In this document: piece after piece, positions 1 through 6,672 of the stretch | How positions within the stretch are numbered: the stretch's first letter is position 1 | Layout of the letters: each line of letters starts with the position of its first letter | DNA from: Physcousia sp015060555 | GTDB lineage: Bacteria > Bacteroidota > Bacteroidia > Bacteroidales > Bacteroidaceae | Reading direction: 5' to 3' | NCBI GenBank assembly: GCA_015060555.1 | Contig: SUYG01000005.1 | Span: forward strand, 1-40,512 | Length of the DNA stretch: 40,512 nt | Notes under the pieces: model-generated | Seen by the model: only the letters and a program-made list of their open reading frames with translations | Told to the model about the DNA's origin: nothing | The model's database searches: none | Position numbers and translations under genes: made by a program

Positions 1-134
1 CCGAAGATACTGCTGCATCTCTGACCCAGTGTTGAGTCGATAACGGGTGAAAGCATGGAGTCAAATTTCTCCATGATTGAAAAAATTCCTCCAAAAGGTG
101 TGAGTTTCTCAGATTTAATTTGTATTTTTGCCAT
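1..134 (-). CDS. IS1380-family transposase, N-terminal fragment (runs off the window)
   Basis: Read from the ATG at 134, the minus strand gives 44 residues beginning MAKIQIKSEKLTPFGG and continuing through SIMEKFDSMLSPVIDSTLG to the window edge. This opening resembles the conserved start of Bacteroides IS1380-type (DDE) transposases, which cut and paste their own element. The gene continues to the left of the window, so intactness cannot be judged. It lies next to the restriction-modification operon, which suggests this end of the island was shaped by IS activity. The family call rests on recall of the N-terminal sequence only, with no catalytic motif visible. Confidence 0.65.
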   Translation of the reverse strand, partial: MAKIQIKSEKLTPFGGIFSIMEKFDSMLSPVIDSTLGQRCSSIF

Positions 135-204
135 GTCATATTAGAGTTTTGCTTGTTTTCTTTTTGCAACACTAAGATAAGTGAAAATTCTGACATGGCA
201 AAAT

Positions 205-229
205 CCTGGGCAACTTTTTGTTGCTCAGG
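205..229. repeat. Hairpin between transposase start and methylase stop; possible IS end or terminator
   Basis: CCTGGGCAAC and GTTGCTCAGG form a 10-bp stem with one G-T wobble around a TTTTT loop. The hairpin sits between the transposase start codon and the 3' end of the DpnA-like gene. It may be part of the IS terminus or a terminator for the methylase operon. On the minus strand it is followed only by ATTTTG, a weak T-run. The exact IS boundary and any target-site duplication could not be identified. Confidence 0.45.
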
Positions 230-289
230 AACTTATAAATAAAGTTAAATTATAGTGTTGCGGAATTAAGGTAAAACAAAAAGCAGGCT

Positions 290-1177
290 CTAATCTTGCA
301 AGAACGGGAGACATTCAATCGGTAGCGCCTCATGGCAGGTAAAGCAATCTATCTGAGAGTCCTCAGCCTTGACAATATCAGGAATCTTTTTCTTAAAGGT
401 CGCAAAAGTTTTGCTTTCCTCAATCTCTTCGCGACGAGCCTTGCTGATTCTGGCAAACTCCTCTTCCTGTTCTATCCCAAGGAACCTGCGACCAAGAAGA
501 TTGGCAGCGATGCCAGTAGTGCTGCTACCTGCAAACGGGTCAAGAATCCAGGCGCCGGGCTCTGTGGAAGCCATGATAATGCGACTCAGCAATCCCAAGG
601 GCTTCTGCGTAGGATGTTTGCCACACGACTTCTCCCAAGGCGCAATGGCCGGCAATCGCCATACATCGGTCATTTGCGTGTCGCCATTGATGCGCTTCAT
701 CAGATCGTAGTTATAATAATGTGGCACTTTCGCACTCTTACGGGCCCAGATGATGAATTCCGTGGAGTAGGTGAAGTAGCGGCAAGAGATATTGGGCGGC
801 GGATTCGTCTTGGCCCAAGTGATGACATTCAGAATCTTATACCCCAACTGCGTCAGGCTGTTAGCCACCGAGAAGATATTGTGATAAGTGCCGCTGATCC
901 AAATCGTCCCGTTGTCCTTCAGCTTTTCTCTGCACAGCGAGAGCCATTTCAGATTGAAGGCATTGATATCATCCTGAGACATGCTTTTGTCCCAGTCGCC
1001 CTTATCTACACATACCACCTTGCCACTCTGTACGCTGATGCCGCCGCTCGACAGGAAATATGGCGGGTCGGCAAAAATCATGTCGAACTTGAATCTGAAC
1101 TGCGGCAGCACCTCAAAGGTGTCGCCACAGACGAGATTGAAGTCATGGTTGGAGGATTTGTAGTAGGCTTGAATCAT
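290..1177 (-). CDS. DpnA-like adenine-specific DNA methyltransferase (M2 of a DpnII-type system)
   Basis: The protein has 295 residues. It carries the catalytic motif DPPY at residues 37-40 and the AdoMet-binding motif DPFAGSST at 213-220, with the target-recognition region between them, which is the order of the beta class of amino-methyltransferases. DpnA-type enzymes methylate adenine in GATC and, in DpnII systems, also act on single-stranded DNA. The ATG overlaps the stop of the upstream nuclease gene in an ATGA junction, so translation is probably coupled. It is the last gene of the operon. The last 30 or so residues contain a CxxC and extend past the methylase core. GATC specificity is inferred from the two partner genes. 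Confidence 0.9.
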   Translation of the reverse strand: MIQAYYKSSNHDFNLVCGDTFEVLPQFRFKFDMIFADPPYFLSSGGISVQSGKVVCVDKGDWDKSMSQDDINAFNLKWLSLCREKLKDNGTIWISGTYHNIFSVANSLTQLGYKILNVITWAKTNPPPNISCRYFTYSTEFIIWARKSAKVPHYYNYDLMKRINGDTQMTDVWRLPAIAPWEKSCGKHPTQKPLGLLSRIIMASTEPGAWILDPFAGSSTTGIAANLLGRRFLGIEQEEEFARISKARREEIEESKTFATFKKKIPDIVKAEDSQIDCFTCHEALPIECLPFLQD

Positions 1178-1992
1178 TTCAGGCTGTCAATAAATGCGCT
1201 TATATTCGTGAGATTATACACACTCGGGATGGTGTTGTAAGCCTCTTCCAACTTGTTGCGAGCGGACTTCCAACCGATGCCGTCGGTGATCCAGACAAAC
1301 TCGTAACCCTTGACGGAATTGACCTTTGGCGCGAGATCCGTGTAGGCACGCGCCACCTCATTCAGTTTCGAACCGCCGCCGCTGTAGAAATTCACCTCGA
1401 TGAGGTATTTCACGGTCGGTGTCTTGATGAAGAAATCAAAACGCTTCTCGTCTGTCCCCAATACTGCCAATTCAGGAAACTCCGAGGAATAGACCTCCTG
1501 ACGGAAACGGATTCCAGCATCACGGAAAAGCTTGGCTACCGTGTTCTCCATGATATGTCCGCTGCGATTCTTGCGGGCATTGGTGTCGAGGCCCGTTTCG
1601 ATGCCAAATACATAATCCACAAGGTTCTTGATGCGCCGCGACTGGAAGATATCAGCAAGTCCCGTCCCTTGAAGGAACTCCACCACCTTGGCGCTGGACT
1701 TGAAATAGCTCTTCAGCAGCACAACATTTCCCAGGCTGTCAACCACAGGTTTCTTGCCCTCGTCTCTCACGGCAATCAAGATACCAAGAACCTCAAAGAC
1801 CTTGGCGTCGCGCTGCCAGATATCTTTGACGCCCTTGGCCAAATCGTCCTTGCCAATCAGATAGTTCAGCGTGTTCAGACTCATTTCCACCTCAGCGACA
1901 TTGGCAGAAATCTTGTCAAAGTCGCAGAAGAAATCCAGCGTCTGATTTGTCTCTTGAAGTTGAGACATAAACAAGTTAAAGTCCTTATTCAT
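1174..1992 (-). CDS. DpnII/MboI-type restriction endonuclease (GATC)
   Basis: The 272-residue protein matches the DpnII/MboI family in length and in its C-terminal core. FDFF (Asp186) and LIEVNFY (Glu199, Asn201) form a variant PD-(D/E)XK active site. These are followed by GGGSKLNEVARAY and EFVWITDG, segments I recognise as typical of the family. The enzyme is expected to cut unmethylated GATC in double-stranded DNA. The gene lies between two methylase genes, overlapping the upstream one by 8 bp and the downstream one by 4 bp, so the system is ordered M1-R-M2 rather than the M-M-R order of pneumococcal DpnII. No truncation is visible. Confidence 0.92.
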   Translation of the reverse strand: MNKDFNLFMSQLQETNQTLDFFCDFDKISANVAEVEMSLNTLNYLIGKDDLAKGVKDIWQRDAKVFEVLGILIAVRDEGKKPVVDSLGNVVLLKSYFKSSAKVVEFLQGTGLADIFQSRRIKNLVDYVFGIETGLDTNARKNRSGHIMENTVAKLFRDAGIRFRQEVYSSEFPELAVLGTDEKRFDFFIKTPTVKYLIEVNFYSGGGSKLNEVARAYTDLAPKVNSVKGYEFVWITDGIGWKSARNKLEEAYNTIPSVYNLTNISAFIDSLK

Positions 1993-2887
1993 AGTTCTTA
2001 ATCAATAATTCTGTCAGTTTGCCACGCTTCTCTGGATTCGCATTGATGGCGCGCGAAGCATAGACGCGATGGAGATGAAAATCGGCGTAGATATCCTCGA
2101 AGAAGGTGTCCGCAGGATTCTTCGCCGAACAGTCCGCATTGCTCAGCATCCATCGCACATTGGCGTGCCCGCCAAGCCTGGCACAGAAGTCGCGCAGGCG
2201 AATCTGTTCCGCATCGTTGAAGTCTTCCTTGGCGTAGGAATTGAAGCTCGAAGTAGCGTTCAGCGGGCGGTACGGAGGGTCGAAGTAGAAGAAAATCGGC
2301 CCATCACCAATCTCCTCGGCTGTACGCTCGAAATCACCACATAGGATCGTCACGCGGGCGCGATTCAGCAGCTCGCTATCAGCCAGAATCGTGTTCGGAT
2401 TACAAATCGTGGGACGTAGATAGCGCCCGAATGGCACATTGAACCGCCCCTTGGCATTCACGCGATACAGCCCGTTAAAGCATGTGCGATTCAGGAATAT
2501 GAGATATTTCGTGCGGTCAACGTCATCGAGCTGCGACTCATTGAAGATGTTTCGGATATCCAGGAAGAAGTCTTTCTTGGAAGCCTCGTCCGATTGCGCA
2601 ACATAGTCCTGCTCCAGAACCCTCAGACGCTGAATCAACTCATTCGGCTGCTCCTTGATGACGCGATAGGCTGTCACCAGATGAGGGTTGATGTCGTTGA
2701 TGACCGCATGTGTGATGTTTGGGAACCTACGGAGCATGTGAAAAAGCATCGCTCCACCACCTACAAACGGCTCCACATAGGTAAACGTCTGCCCTTGCAA
2801 ATCTTTAGGCAGATGCTCGTCAAGTTGCGATAAAAGTTGTCCTTTGCCACCAGCCCATTTCAAGAAGGGCCTTGCTTCTGTACTCAT
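1985..2887 (-). CDS. dam: Dam-like adenine methyltransferase (M1 of a DpnII-type system)
   Basis: The protein has 300 residues. FLKWAGGKGQL at residues 8-18 is the N-terminal AdoMet motif of the D12 class, and DPPY sits at 203-206, as in Dam and DpnM. It should methylate adenine in double-stranded GATC and protect the host from the neighbouring nuclease. The ATG at 2887 was chosen because MSTEARPFLKW matches the usual Dam N-terminus. The open frame continues upstream to a TTG at 2944, but those residues look unrelated. It is the first gene of the operon, giving methylase before nuclease. The leader upstream is about 270 nt and contains a hairpin. Confidence 0.93.
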   Translation of the reverse strand: MSTEARPFLKWAGGKGQLLSQLDEHLPKDLQGQTFTYVEPFVGGGAMLFHMLRRFPNITHAVINDINPHLVTAYRVIKEQPNELIQRLRVLEQDYVAQSDEASKKDFFLDIRNIFNESQLDDVDRTKYLIFLNRTCFNGLYRVNAKGRFNVPFGRYLRPTICNPNTILADSELLNRARVTILCGDFERTAEEIGDGPIFFYFDPPYRPLNATSSFNSYAKEDFNDAEQIRLRDFCARLGGHANVRWMLSNADCSAKNPADTFFEDIYADFHLHRVYASRAINANPEKRGKLTELLIKNYE

Positions 2888-3002
2888 CGTCTTTTTGTCT
2901 CTTTGGCGTGGACAAAAAGAAAGCGCACCACCTTCGTTTTCCAACTCTTAACGAAGGCCGTCCACCACAGAAGCCCATACAGAGAGAAGGAAAGGAAGGG
3001 GG

Positions 3003-3025
3003 TACGCCTATACAGGATAGGCGTA
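3003..3025. promoter_or_regulatory. Inverted repeat in the leader of the DpnII-type operon
   Basis: TACGCCTAT (3003-3011) and ATAGGCGTA (3017-3025) are perfect 9-bp inverted repeats around a 5-nt spacer, and the arms continue as GG/CC after one bulged base. The element lies between the promoter-like box near 3160 and the methylase start at 2887. It could be an operator for a regulator or an RNA hairpin that tunes expression. The sequence does not decide between these. Confidence 0.5.
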
Positions 3026-3159
3026 TCCACATTCCCTGAGACTCTCTGTAACTACTTTTAGTTTGGTGGACTGTTTTCGTTAAAAGTCTCTTCGAATTTA
3101 GATACTGCTATCTAATTCCCACGATGTAATAGCGCTCAAGATGAGTATCAAAAGCGGCG

Positions 3160-3167
3160 CAAAGGTA
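3160..3167 (-). promoter_or_regulatory. Bacteroidales -7 promoter box for the DpnII-type operon
   Basis: The minus strand reads TACCTTTG, which matches the TAnnTTTG -7 element of Bacteroidales. No clean -33 TTTG is seen at the expected 19-21 nt; the nearest match is ATTG. It lies just downstream of the small DpnD-like gene and about 270 nt upstream of the first methylase codon. Confidence 0.5.
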
Positions 3168-3194
3168 GCGATTTATCTCGAAACGCAATCGTGC

Positions 3195-3374
3195 TCACCC
3201 CGATTTTTCATCTTTTACGCTGAATTCTGTTCTCTCGTAATCCGAAGCATCCAGCACCATTCGGCATTCTCGGTACATCTGACGCACACGTTCCGTGGCT
3301 TCCGTCTCATCGGCGGCCTCCACCTCCACCGTGCGTCTCAGCACCTCCTTCACCTCTATGCAGAACTTCTTCAT
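3195..3374 (-). CDS. DpnD/PcfM-like small protein
   Basis: This 59-residue protein starts MKKFCIEVKEVLRRTVEVEA and continues with AADETEATERVRQMYR and MVLDASDYE. The beta-alpha-beta pattern, EVLRRTVEVEA followed by a 'vrq.Yr...ivLda.D' segment, matches the DpnD/PcfM C-terminal domain. That domain was named after dpnD of the pneumococcal DpnI cassette and pcfM of conjugative plasmids, and its molecular function is unknown. A TATCTTTG box lies about 45 nt upstream. It points the same way as the DpnII-type operon 300 bp downstream and may belong to it. No stop codon or frameshift interrupts it. Confidence 0.7.
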   Translation of the reverse strand: MKKFCIEVKEVLRRTVEVEAADETEATERVRQMYRECRMVLDASDYERTEFSVKDEKSG

Positions 3375-3418
3375 ACCTCGTGCACCACGGCGCGAGCAGT
3401 CGCGTGTGGTTTACAGTG

Positions 3419-3426
3419 CAAAGATA
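3419..3426 (-). promoter_or_regulatory. -7 promoter box for the DpnD-like gene
   Basis: The minus strand reads TATCTTTG, the canonical -7 element. It would start transcription about 40 nt before the ATG at 3374. No well-placed -33 TTTG was found. Confidence 0.5.
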
Positions 3427-3509
3427 GACAAAAGATATGAGACGAGCCGTATTAGATCAAAACTTAACAAACGAGAACAAAAAAGATCAAATTCAAGCAG
3501 CGTATCTCA

Positions 3510-3629
3510 TTACTTCCGCCGCCATATGCCAATAAACAGCATGACAAACCAAATGATTAAAAGCCAAATGAGAAGGATGTACATATACTGTATGGGCTTC
3601 AATTGTTCTTCGCCTGCAAAGTTACACAT
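3510..3629 (-). CDS. Predicted single-pass membrane microprotein, 39 aa
   Basis: The frame starts MCNFAGEEQLKPIQYMY, followed by one strongly hydrophobic stretch (about residues 17-35, ILLIWLLIIWFVMLFIGIW), and ends RRK, giving an inside-positive tail. I do not recognise a family. Support for translation is the intact frame, the clear membrane helix with charged ends, and a full TTTG-N19-TACCTTTG promoter 120-150 nt upstream on the same strand. It precedes the DpnD-like gene. Small membrane peptides next to defence genes can be toxins or accessory factors, but nothing here shows that. It may also be chance. Confidence 0.4.
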   Translation of the reverse strand: MCNFAGEEQLKPIQYMYILLIWLLIIWFVMLFIGIWRRK

Positions 3630-3752
3630 TTTTTCCGAATCGCAGTAAAGAATCGGAAAAAAACGTCATAAAACAGAAATAGCCCCGTACAACCTACACG
3701 AGTGAGCTACGGCAACGTAACCTTTCAGTTGCAAAGGACTTATTTCTGAGTG

Positions 3753-3783
3753 CAAAGGTAGCGATTAAATCTGTTTGAGCAAA
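3753..3783 (-). promoter_or_regulatory. Complete TTTG-N19-TACCTTTG promoter, minus strand
   Basis: On the minus strand TTTG (3783-3780) is followed after 19 nt by TACCTTTG (3760-3753), matching both boxes of the Bacteroidales consensus. It points toward the 39-aa membrane microprotein and the DpnD-like gene, and no other open frame lies immediately downstream. Confidence 0.65.
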
Positions 3784-3847
3784 AATTATGGAGGAAAAAG
3801 TTTTTCAGATGGGGGAAAATAGGTAGTCAGGAAGAAGAAAATAGAAG

Positions 3848-3890
3848 GTCACAAATCGGCAAATATTTCCATTTGTTGCCGATTTGTGAC
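3848..3890. repeat. 15-bp perfect inverted repeat
   Basis: GTCACAAATCGGCAA (3848-3862) is exactly complemented by 3876-3890 with a 13-nt loop. The outer flanks ATAGGTAG and CTACCTAT also match, offset by an insertion on the left side. It lies downstream of the CoiA-like gene. It has no T-run, so it is a strong hairpin but not a standard intrinsic terminator. Confidence 0.6.
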
Positions 3891-3901
3891 TTCCTACCTA
3901 T

Positions 3902-3962
3902 ATTCTTTACGCGCACAAAAAAACAGCTGAAATTCATCAACCGCTGGGAAAGTTTTACTTCA
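3902..3962. repeat. Direct repeat, copy A (decayed terminator-like)
   Basis: This stretch of about 60 nt matches 5798-5861 at most positions, including the shared core ACGCGCACAAAAAA and the GCTGAAATTCATCA segment. Here the hairpin arms have diverged and pair poorly. The two copies flank the CoiA-like and YhcG genes. On the minus strand it follows the CoiA-like stop and ends in a T-run, so it may still act weakly as a terminator. Confidence 0.6.
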
Positions 3963-4010
3963 AAAGGTTTCTGCCGCTATTGTTTTTCCAGCACTGTTTT
4001 TCCTCGAAAA

Positions 4011-4424
4011 CTAAAGCATATCCATAAAATCCTTTACCACCTCTATATCCTTTTCAATCTCTTCTATATTATGATTCATGAGAGTCTGGTTAAGTTTGTA
4101 ATATTGGCATCTGCAGGCCATTGTTTGTTTGGGCCTTTGTGTTCCTAAGGCAAGCTTCTTATAGAGAATGCAAATGTGATCCGAATAGAAATCATTATAC
4201 TTGTAGTGTTCACACAAAATGCAATGATAAGACTCACCATCACAAGCCGTTTCAGCTTTATGAGAAAAATACCAGGCCTTCTTTGTTCCCAAATTAGCCA
4301 CCATTTCCTGACCACACTGCAGACAATAATACTTGCAATTATGCCTGGTCTCATGTGATAACATCTTGATGTTAACGAGATTCCCGTCACCATCTAAGCA
4401 GTAGCTATATTTTATCTGCTTCAT
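4011..4424 (-). CDS. CoiA-like zinc-ribbon protein, shortened
   Basis: The 137-residue protein begins with LDGDGNLVNI and then a zinc-ribbon, YYCLQCGQEMVANLG, followed by KKAWYFSHK and a GESYH segment. This is the layout of the N-terminal part of CoiA-like family proteins, where a CxxC ribbon precedes 'HFaH' and 'ESyLHklaK' motifs of a nuclease-like region. Family members usually have 250 residues or more, and this one stops soon after, so the nuclease part is missing or short. It follows the YhcG gene by 45 bp on the same strand and probably shares its transcript. The function is unknown. The fragment may be a remnant or a standalone binding module. Confidence 0.55.
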   Translation of the reverse strand: MKQIKYSYCLDGDGNLVNIKMLSHETRHNCKYYCLQCGQEMVANLGTKKAWYFSHKAETACDGESYHCILCEHYKYNDFYSDHICILYKKLALGTQRPKQTMACRCQYYKLNQTLMNHNIEEIEKDIEVVKDFMDML

Positions 4425-4469
4425 TATTGATTACATCTACATCACCGACTGCGGGTTCGTGTCTGTGGA

Positions 4470-5663
4470 CTATTTTTTGTTCATCAGCCGCTTAGTATGT
4501 TTCAATTCTTTTTTCAAGAGTTCCATCCGCTCCTTCAATTGCTCTTGGGTGGGCAACATGTCCTTGATGCGGATGTTATTATAGGTAGCTACACCCATTG
4601 GCGTGCTAATCCCTTTGAATGACCACTGAACATCTGCCTTGTTCATATCAGAACAAATTAGAAGGCCAATTGTGGGATTGTCATCAGAGTGTTTCACCAG
4701 CTCATCTACAGCATTCACATAGAAGTTTAGCTTTCCTGCATATTCTGGTTCAAATGGTTTCGCCTTGAGCTCGCAAACTACATAACAACGCAGACGGATA
4801 TGATAGAACAGCAGATCTATTTTTCGAGAACGTCCACCAACGATAATCTCTCGCTGTTTGCCCAAAAAAGCGAAGCCATTGCCCATTTCAAGCAATAATG
4901 CCGTGATGTTTTCATGTAAGGCTTCCTCCAACTCACTTTCATCATATTTCTCGTGGCTTACCGTCGCAAATCCAAAATCATAGTTTTCCTTCACTACTTG
5001 TTGAGCCAGTTGAGCTAATTGCGGTGTTAGATGCTGTGGGAAATTATTAGGAGCTTTGCCTCGTGTATGATAAAGATTGTCTTTCATGACCCGCTCCAAG
5101 ACATCCCTGCTAATACCCTCCTTAATGGTATAGCTTACATAGAATAGAGCTTCTTCCACGGATTCTGAATGCTGAACAATACGAACATGGTGCCCCCAAG
5201 GTACACAGGCAAAAGACCGCGGAAATTCTGAAACAGGCTGTTTCAGTTTTTCTGTCCCATCATCATCTATTTGCTGGAGTTTCTTTTCATAGTCATCAGA
5301 CGGTAACATTTCTGAAACAAGCTGTTTCAGTTTTTCCATGTTCTCTGTGTAGAACAGATACCACTGCTTCATATACCACAGATTTCTTGCCGAGAAATTG
5401 CTGCTGTTTGGGAACTCTCGCCTCAAATCCAGGCTTACCTGTTCAACGATTCCTGCGCCCCATCGCTCCTCGGCTTTCTTCTGCACAAGGTCACGACCCA
5501 TCTGCCAATTCCAAAGCAGTTTCTCGGCATTCACTTTAACGGCAGCCTTCACTTGCGCCGAGCGGTAGCGGTGTTTCACCTCCGCTATCCACTCTGCATA
5601 ATCAGCGTCTAATGTTACATCGTGCGACTTCACGATGAGCGGTTCGTTGCTATTTATTTCCAT
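4470..5663 (-). CDS. YhcG/DUF1016-family PD-(D/E)XK nuclease-like protein
   Basis: The 397-residue protein has the two-domain layout of the family. An N-terminal DUF1016 helical region (about 20-110, with LLWNWQMGRDLVQKK and NLWYMKQWY) is followed by a C-terminal PD-(D/E)XK-like domain with KIDLLFYH (Asp283) and CELKAK (Glu298, Lys300). Members occur in mobile and defence contexts and are presumed DNA nucleases; the biological role is unsettled. The linker between the domains contains a duplicated EKLKQ-VSE segment (about 110-118 and 138-146). A TTTG-N21-TATCTTTG promoter lies about 120 nt upstream. The CoiA-like gene follows. Confidence 0.85.
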   Translation of the reverse strand: MEINSNEPLIVKSHDVTLDADYAEWIAEVKHRYRSAQVKAAVKVNAEKLLWNWQMGRDLVQKKAEERWGAGIVEQVSLDLRREFPNSSNFSARNLWYMKQWYLFYTENMEKLKQLVSEMLPSDDYEKKLQQIDDDGTEKLKQPVSEFPRSFACVPWGHHVRIVQHSESVEEALFYVSYTIKEGISRDVLERVMKDNLYHTRGKAPNNFPQHLTPQLAQLAQQVVKENYDFGFATVSHEKYDESELEEALHENITALLLEMGNGFAFLGKQREIIVGGRSRKIDLLFYHIRLRCYVVCELKAKPFEPEYAGKLNFYVNAVDELVKHSDDNPTIGLLICSDMNKADVQWSFKGISTPMGVATYNNIRIKDMLPTQEQLKERMELLKKELKHTKRLMNKK

Positions 5664-5784
5664 ATTGCCGGATAGATTGAGTTATAGGATTAGATTCTAT
5701 TTCGCCCGTCCTTGACACAATCCACGCCTGTTAGCGCGACCTCACACGGTCACCTTAATAGGCGGATTTCAGGCTATGACGCCA

Positions 5785-5817
5785 CAAAGATACACATTAT
5801 TTCTTAACGCGCACAAA
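5785..5817 (-). promoter_or_regulatory. Promoter of the YhcG gene
   Basis: On the minus strand TTTG (5817-5814) and TATCTTTG (5792-5785) are 21 nt apart, fitting the Bacteroidales consensus. The -33 TTTG overlaps the T-run of the adjacent terminator hairpin, so termination of an upstream transcript and initiation here are superimposed. Confidence 0.65.
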
Positions 5818-5861
5818 AAAGCGGCTGAAATTCATCAGCCGCAGGAAAAGTTTTTACTTCA
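5798..5861. repeat. Direct repeat, copy B, with an intact terminator hairpin
   Basis: This is the better-preserved copy of the repeat at 3902-3962. It contains GCGGCTGA (5821-5828) and TCAGCCGC (5835-5842), a perfect 8-bp stem with a 6-nt loop, followed on the minus strand by six T. That is a textbook intrinsic terminator for minus-strand transcription, but no minus-strand gene lies immediately upstream. Confidence 0.65.
5815..5842 (-). terminator. Intrinsic terminator, minus strand
   Basis: An 8-bp GC-rich perfect stem is followed by TTTTTT when read on the minus strand. It would isolate the YhcG promoter from transcription coming from the 5.9-6.6 kb side. Confidence 0.6.
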
Positions 5862-6104
5862 TGCCTCCTGCCATAAAGTGAAAGGTAGAAAATACAATAC
5901 CGCACAACCTTTTCAGGAAAACGGGCAACCAATGCCGGAGGAGAGTGTCAACCTTTTCCGTATGGATAGGAAAATGTTAAAAAACAGGGTCTGAAAGGAG
6001 TCAACCAAATCAGGAAAAGACACGCTGCTAAAAAAATAATGGCGTTGCACCGTTGCACCGTTGCAGTCCATGAGAAGGGATTGCAGGGGGTGAAAAATGG
6101 TTAT

Positions 6105-6144
6105 ACTTTATATTATATAATATATATATTATATAATATAAAGT
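6105..6144. repeat. 40-bp perfect palindrome, AT-only core
   Basis: Positions 6105-6124 are the exact reverse complement of 6125-6144, with no spacer. Apart from the end bases the sequence is all A/T. It is bounded by TTGCA-rich runs: CGTTGCAC repeats on the left (6048-6066) and CTGCAACGCTGCAACG on the right (6183-6200), which are themselves inverted relative to each other. It could be a cruciform-forming site, a replication or recombination site, or a bidirectional terminator. No gene explains it. Confidence 0.8.
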
Positions 6145-6252
6145 AGGGCGAAATTTTGACCTACCCCTACTCTGTGTTTTCAACTGCAACGCTGCAACGC
6201 GCAACGCATCATGGGACGCTATGAAAATTTTGTAAAAATAATTCGAGAAATA

Positions 6253-6284
6253 TTTGGAGCGTGTCAATATTTTTCGTACCTTTG
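6253..6284 (+). promoter_or_regulatory. Consensus promoter reading into the HU-related gene
   Basis: TTTG (6253-6256) and TACCTTTG (6277-6284) are exactly 20 nt apart, a full Bacteroidales promoter. The first gene downstream is the HU-related protein at 6673, so the leader is about 380 nt long. Confidence 0.7.
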
Positions 6285-6305
6285 CAACGTCAAAGGGAAG
6301 AAAAA

Positions 6306-6450
6306 AAAGAAGACCAAGGTCTTCGAGGCGTAAGAGCAAGGTCTTACGGCCATAAGAGCAAGGGCTTCGGATTGAAAGACCAAAGACAAAAGACAAAAGA
6401 CAAAATATAAAATATAAAATATAAGATATAAAATATAAGATATAAGACGC
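6306..6450 (+). repeat. Tandem hairpins and simple repeats in the HU leader
   Basis: Just after the promoter come AAGACC-AA-GGTCTT and CGTAAGA-GCAAGG-TCTTACG, two perfect hairpins with related loops. Then follows a run of AGACAAA units (about 6375-6405) and ATATAAA/ATATAAG units (about 6405-6450). The leader is transcribed if the promoter at 6253 is used. The rest of the gap to 6672 holds a CATCCGGATG palindrome (6451-6460) and a C/G-rich repeat, and no convincing gene. Confidence 0.6.
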
Positions 6451-6607
6451 ATCCGGATGTAAAAAACTTTGGCTCCATGAGTTCTCCACGCGAGGAGTTT
6501 AGAGAGGGCCCACAAACACAAAACAAACACACGACAAATTCCAGGAAGTGCATTTAGCACAGCCCCTTAATGAACAACTCTCGCACTACGCGCCAGCTAA
6601 TCGAGCG

Positions 6608-6650
6608 TAGCGAGGCCCTCCCCCCCACGGGGGGAGCGGGGAGAGGGGCC
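6608..6650. repeat. C/G-rich palindromic repeat, copy 1
   Basis: The sequence GGCCCTCCCCCCCACGGGGGGAG followed by CGGGGAGAGGGGCC recurs almost exactly at 10250-10287 before the stop of the DUF3822 gene. The ends GGCCC and GGGCC can pair. It is one of several C-run/G-run hairpins scattered through gaps in this window. Confidence 0.65.
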
Positions 6651-6672
6651 GCCATCTGGGTCTTCCACAACT

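Noticed and set aside
5776..5994. 72-residue plus-strand frame
   Set aside because: It runs through the terminator repeat and the YhcG promoter and has no recognisable domain or start signal.
6028..6560. Minus-strand frames with SYILYFI repeats
   Set aside because: They come from translation of TATAAAA-type simple repeats in the HU leader.
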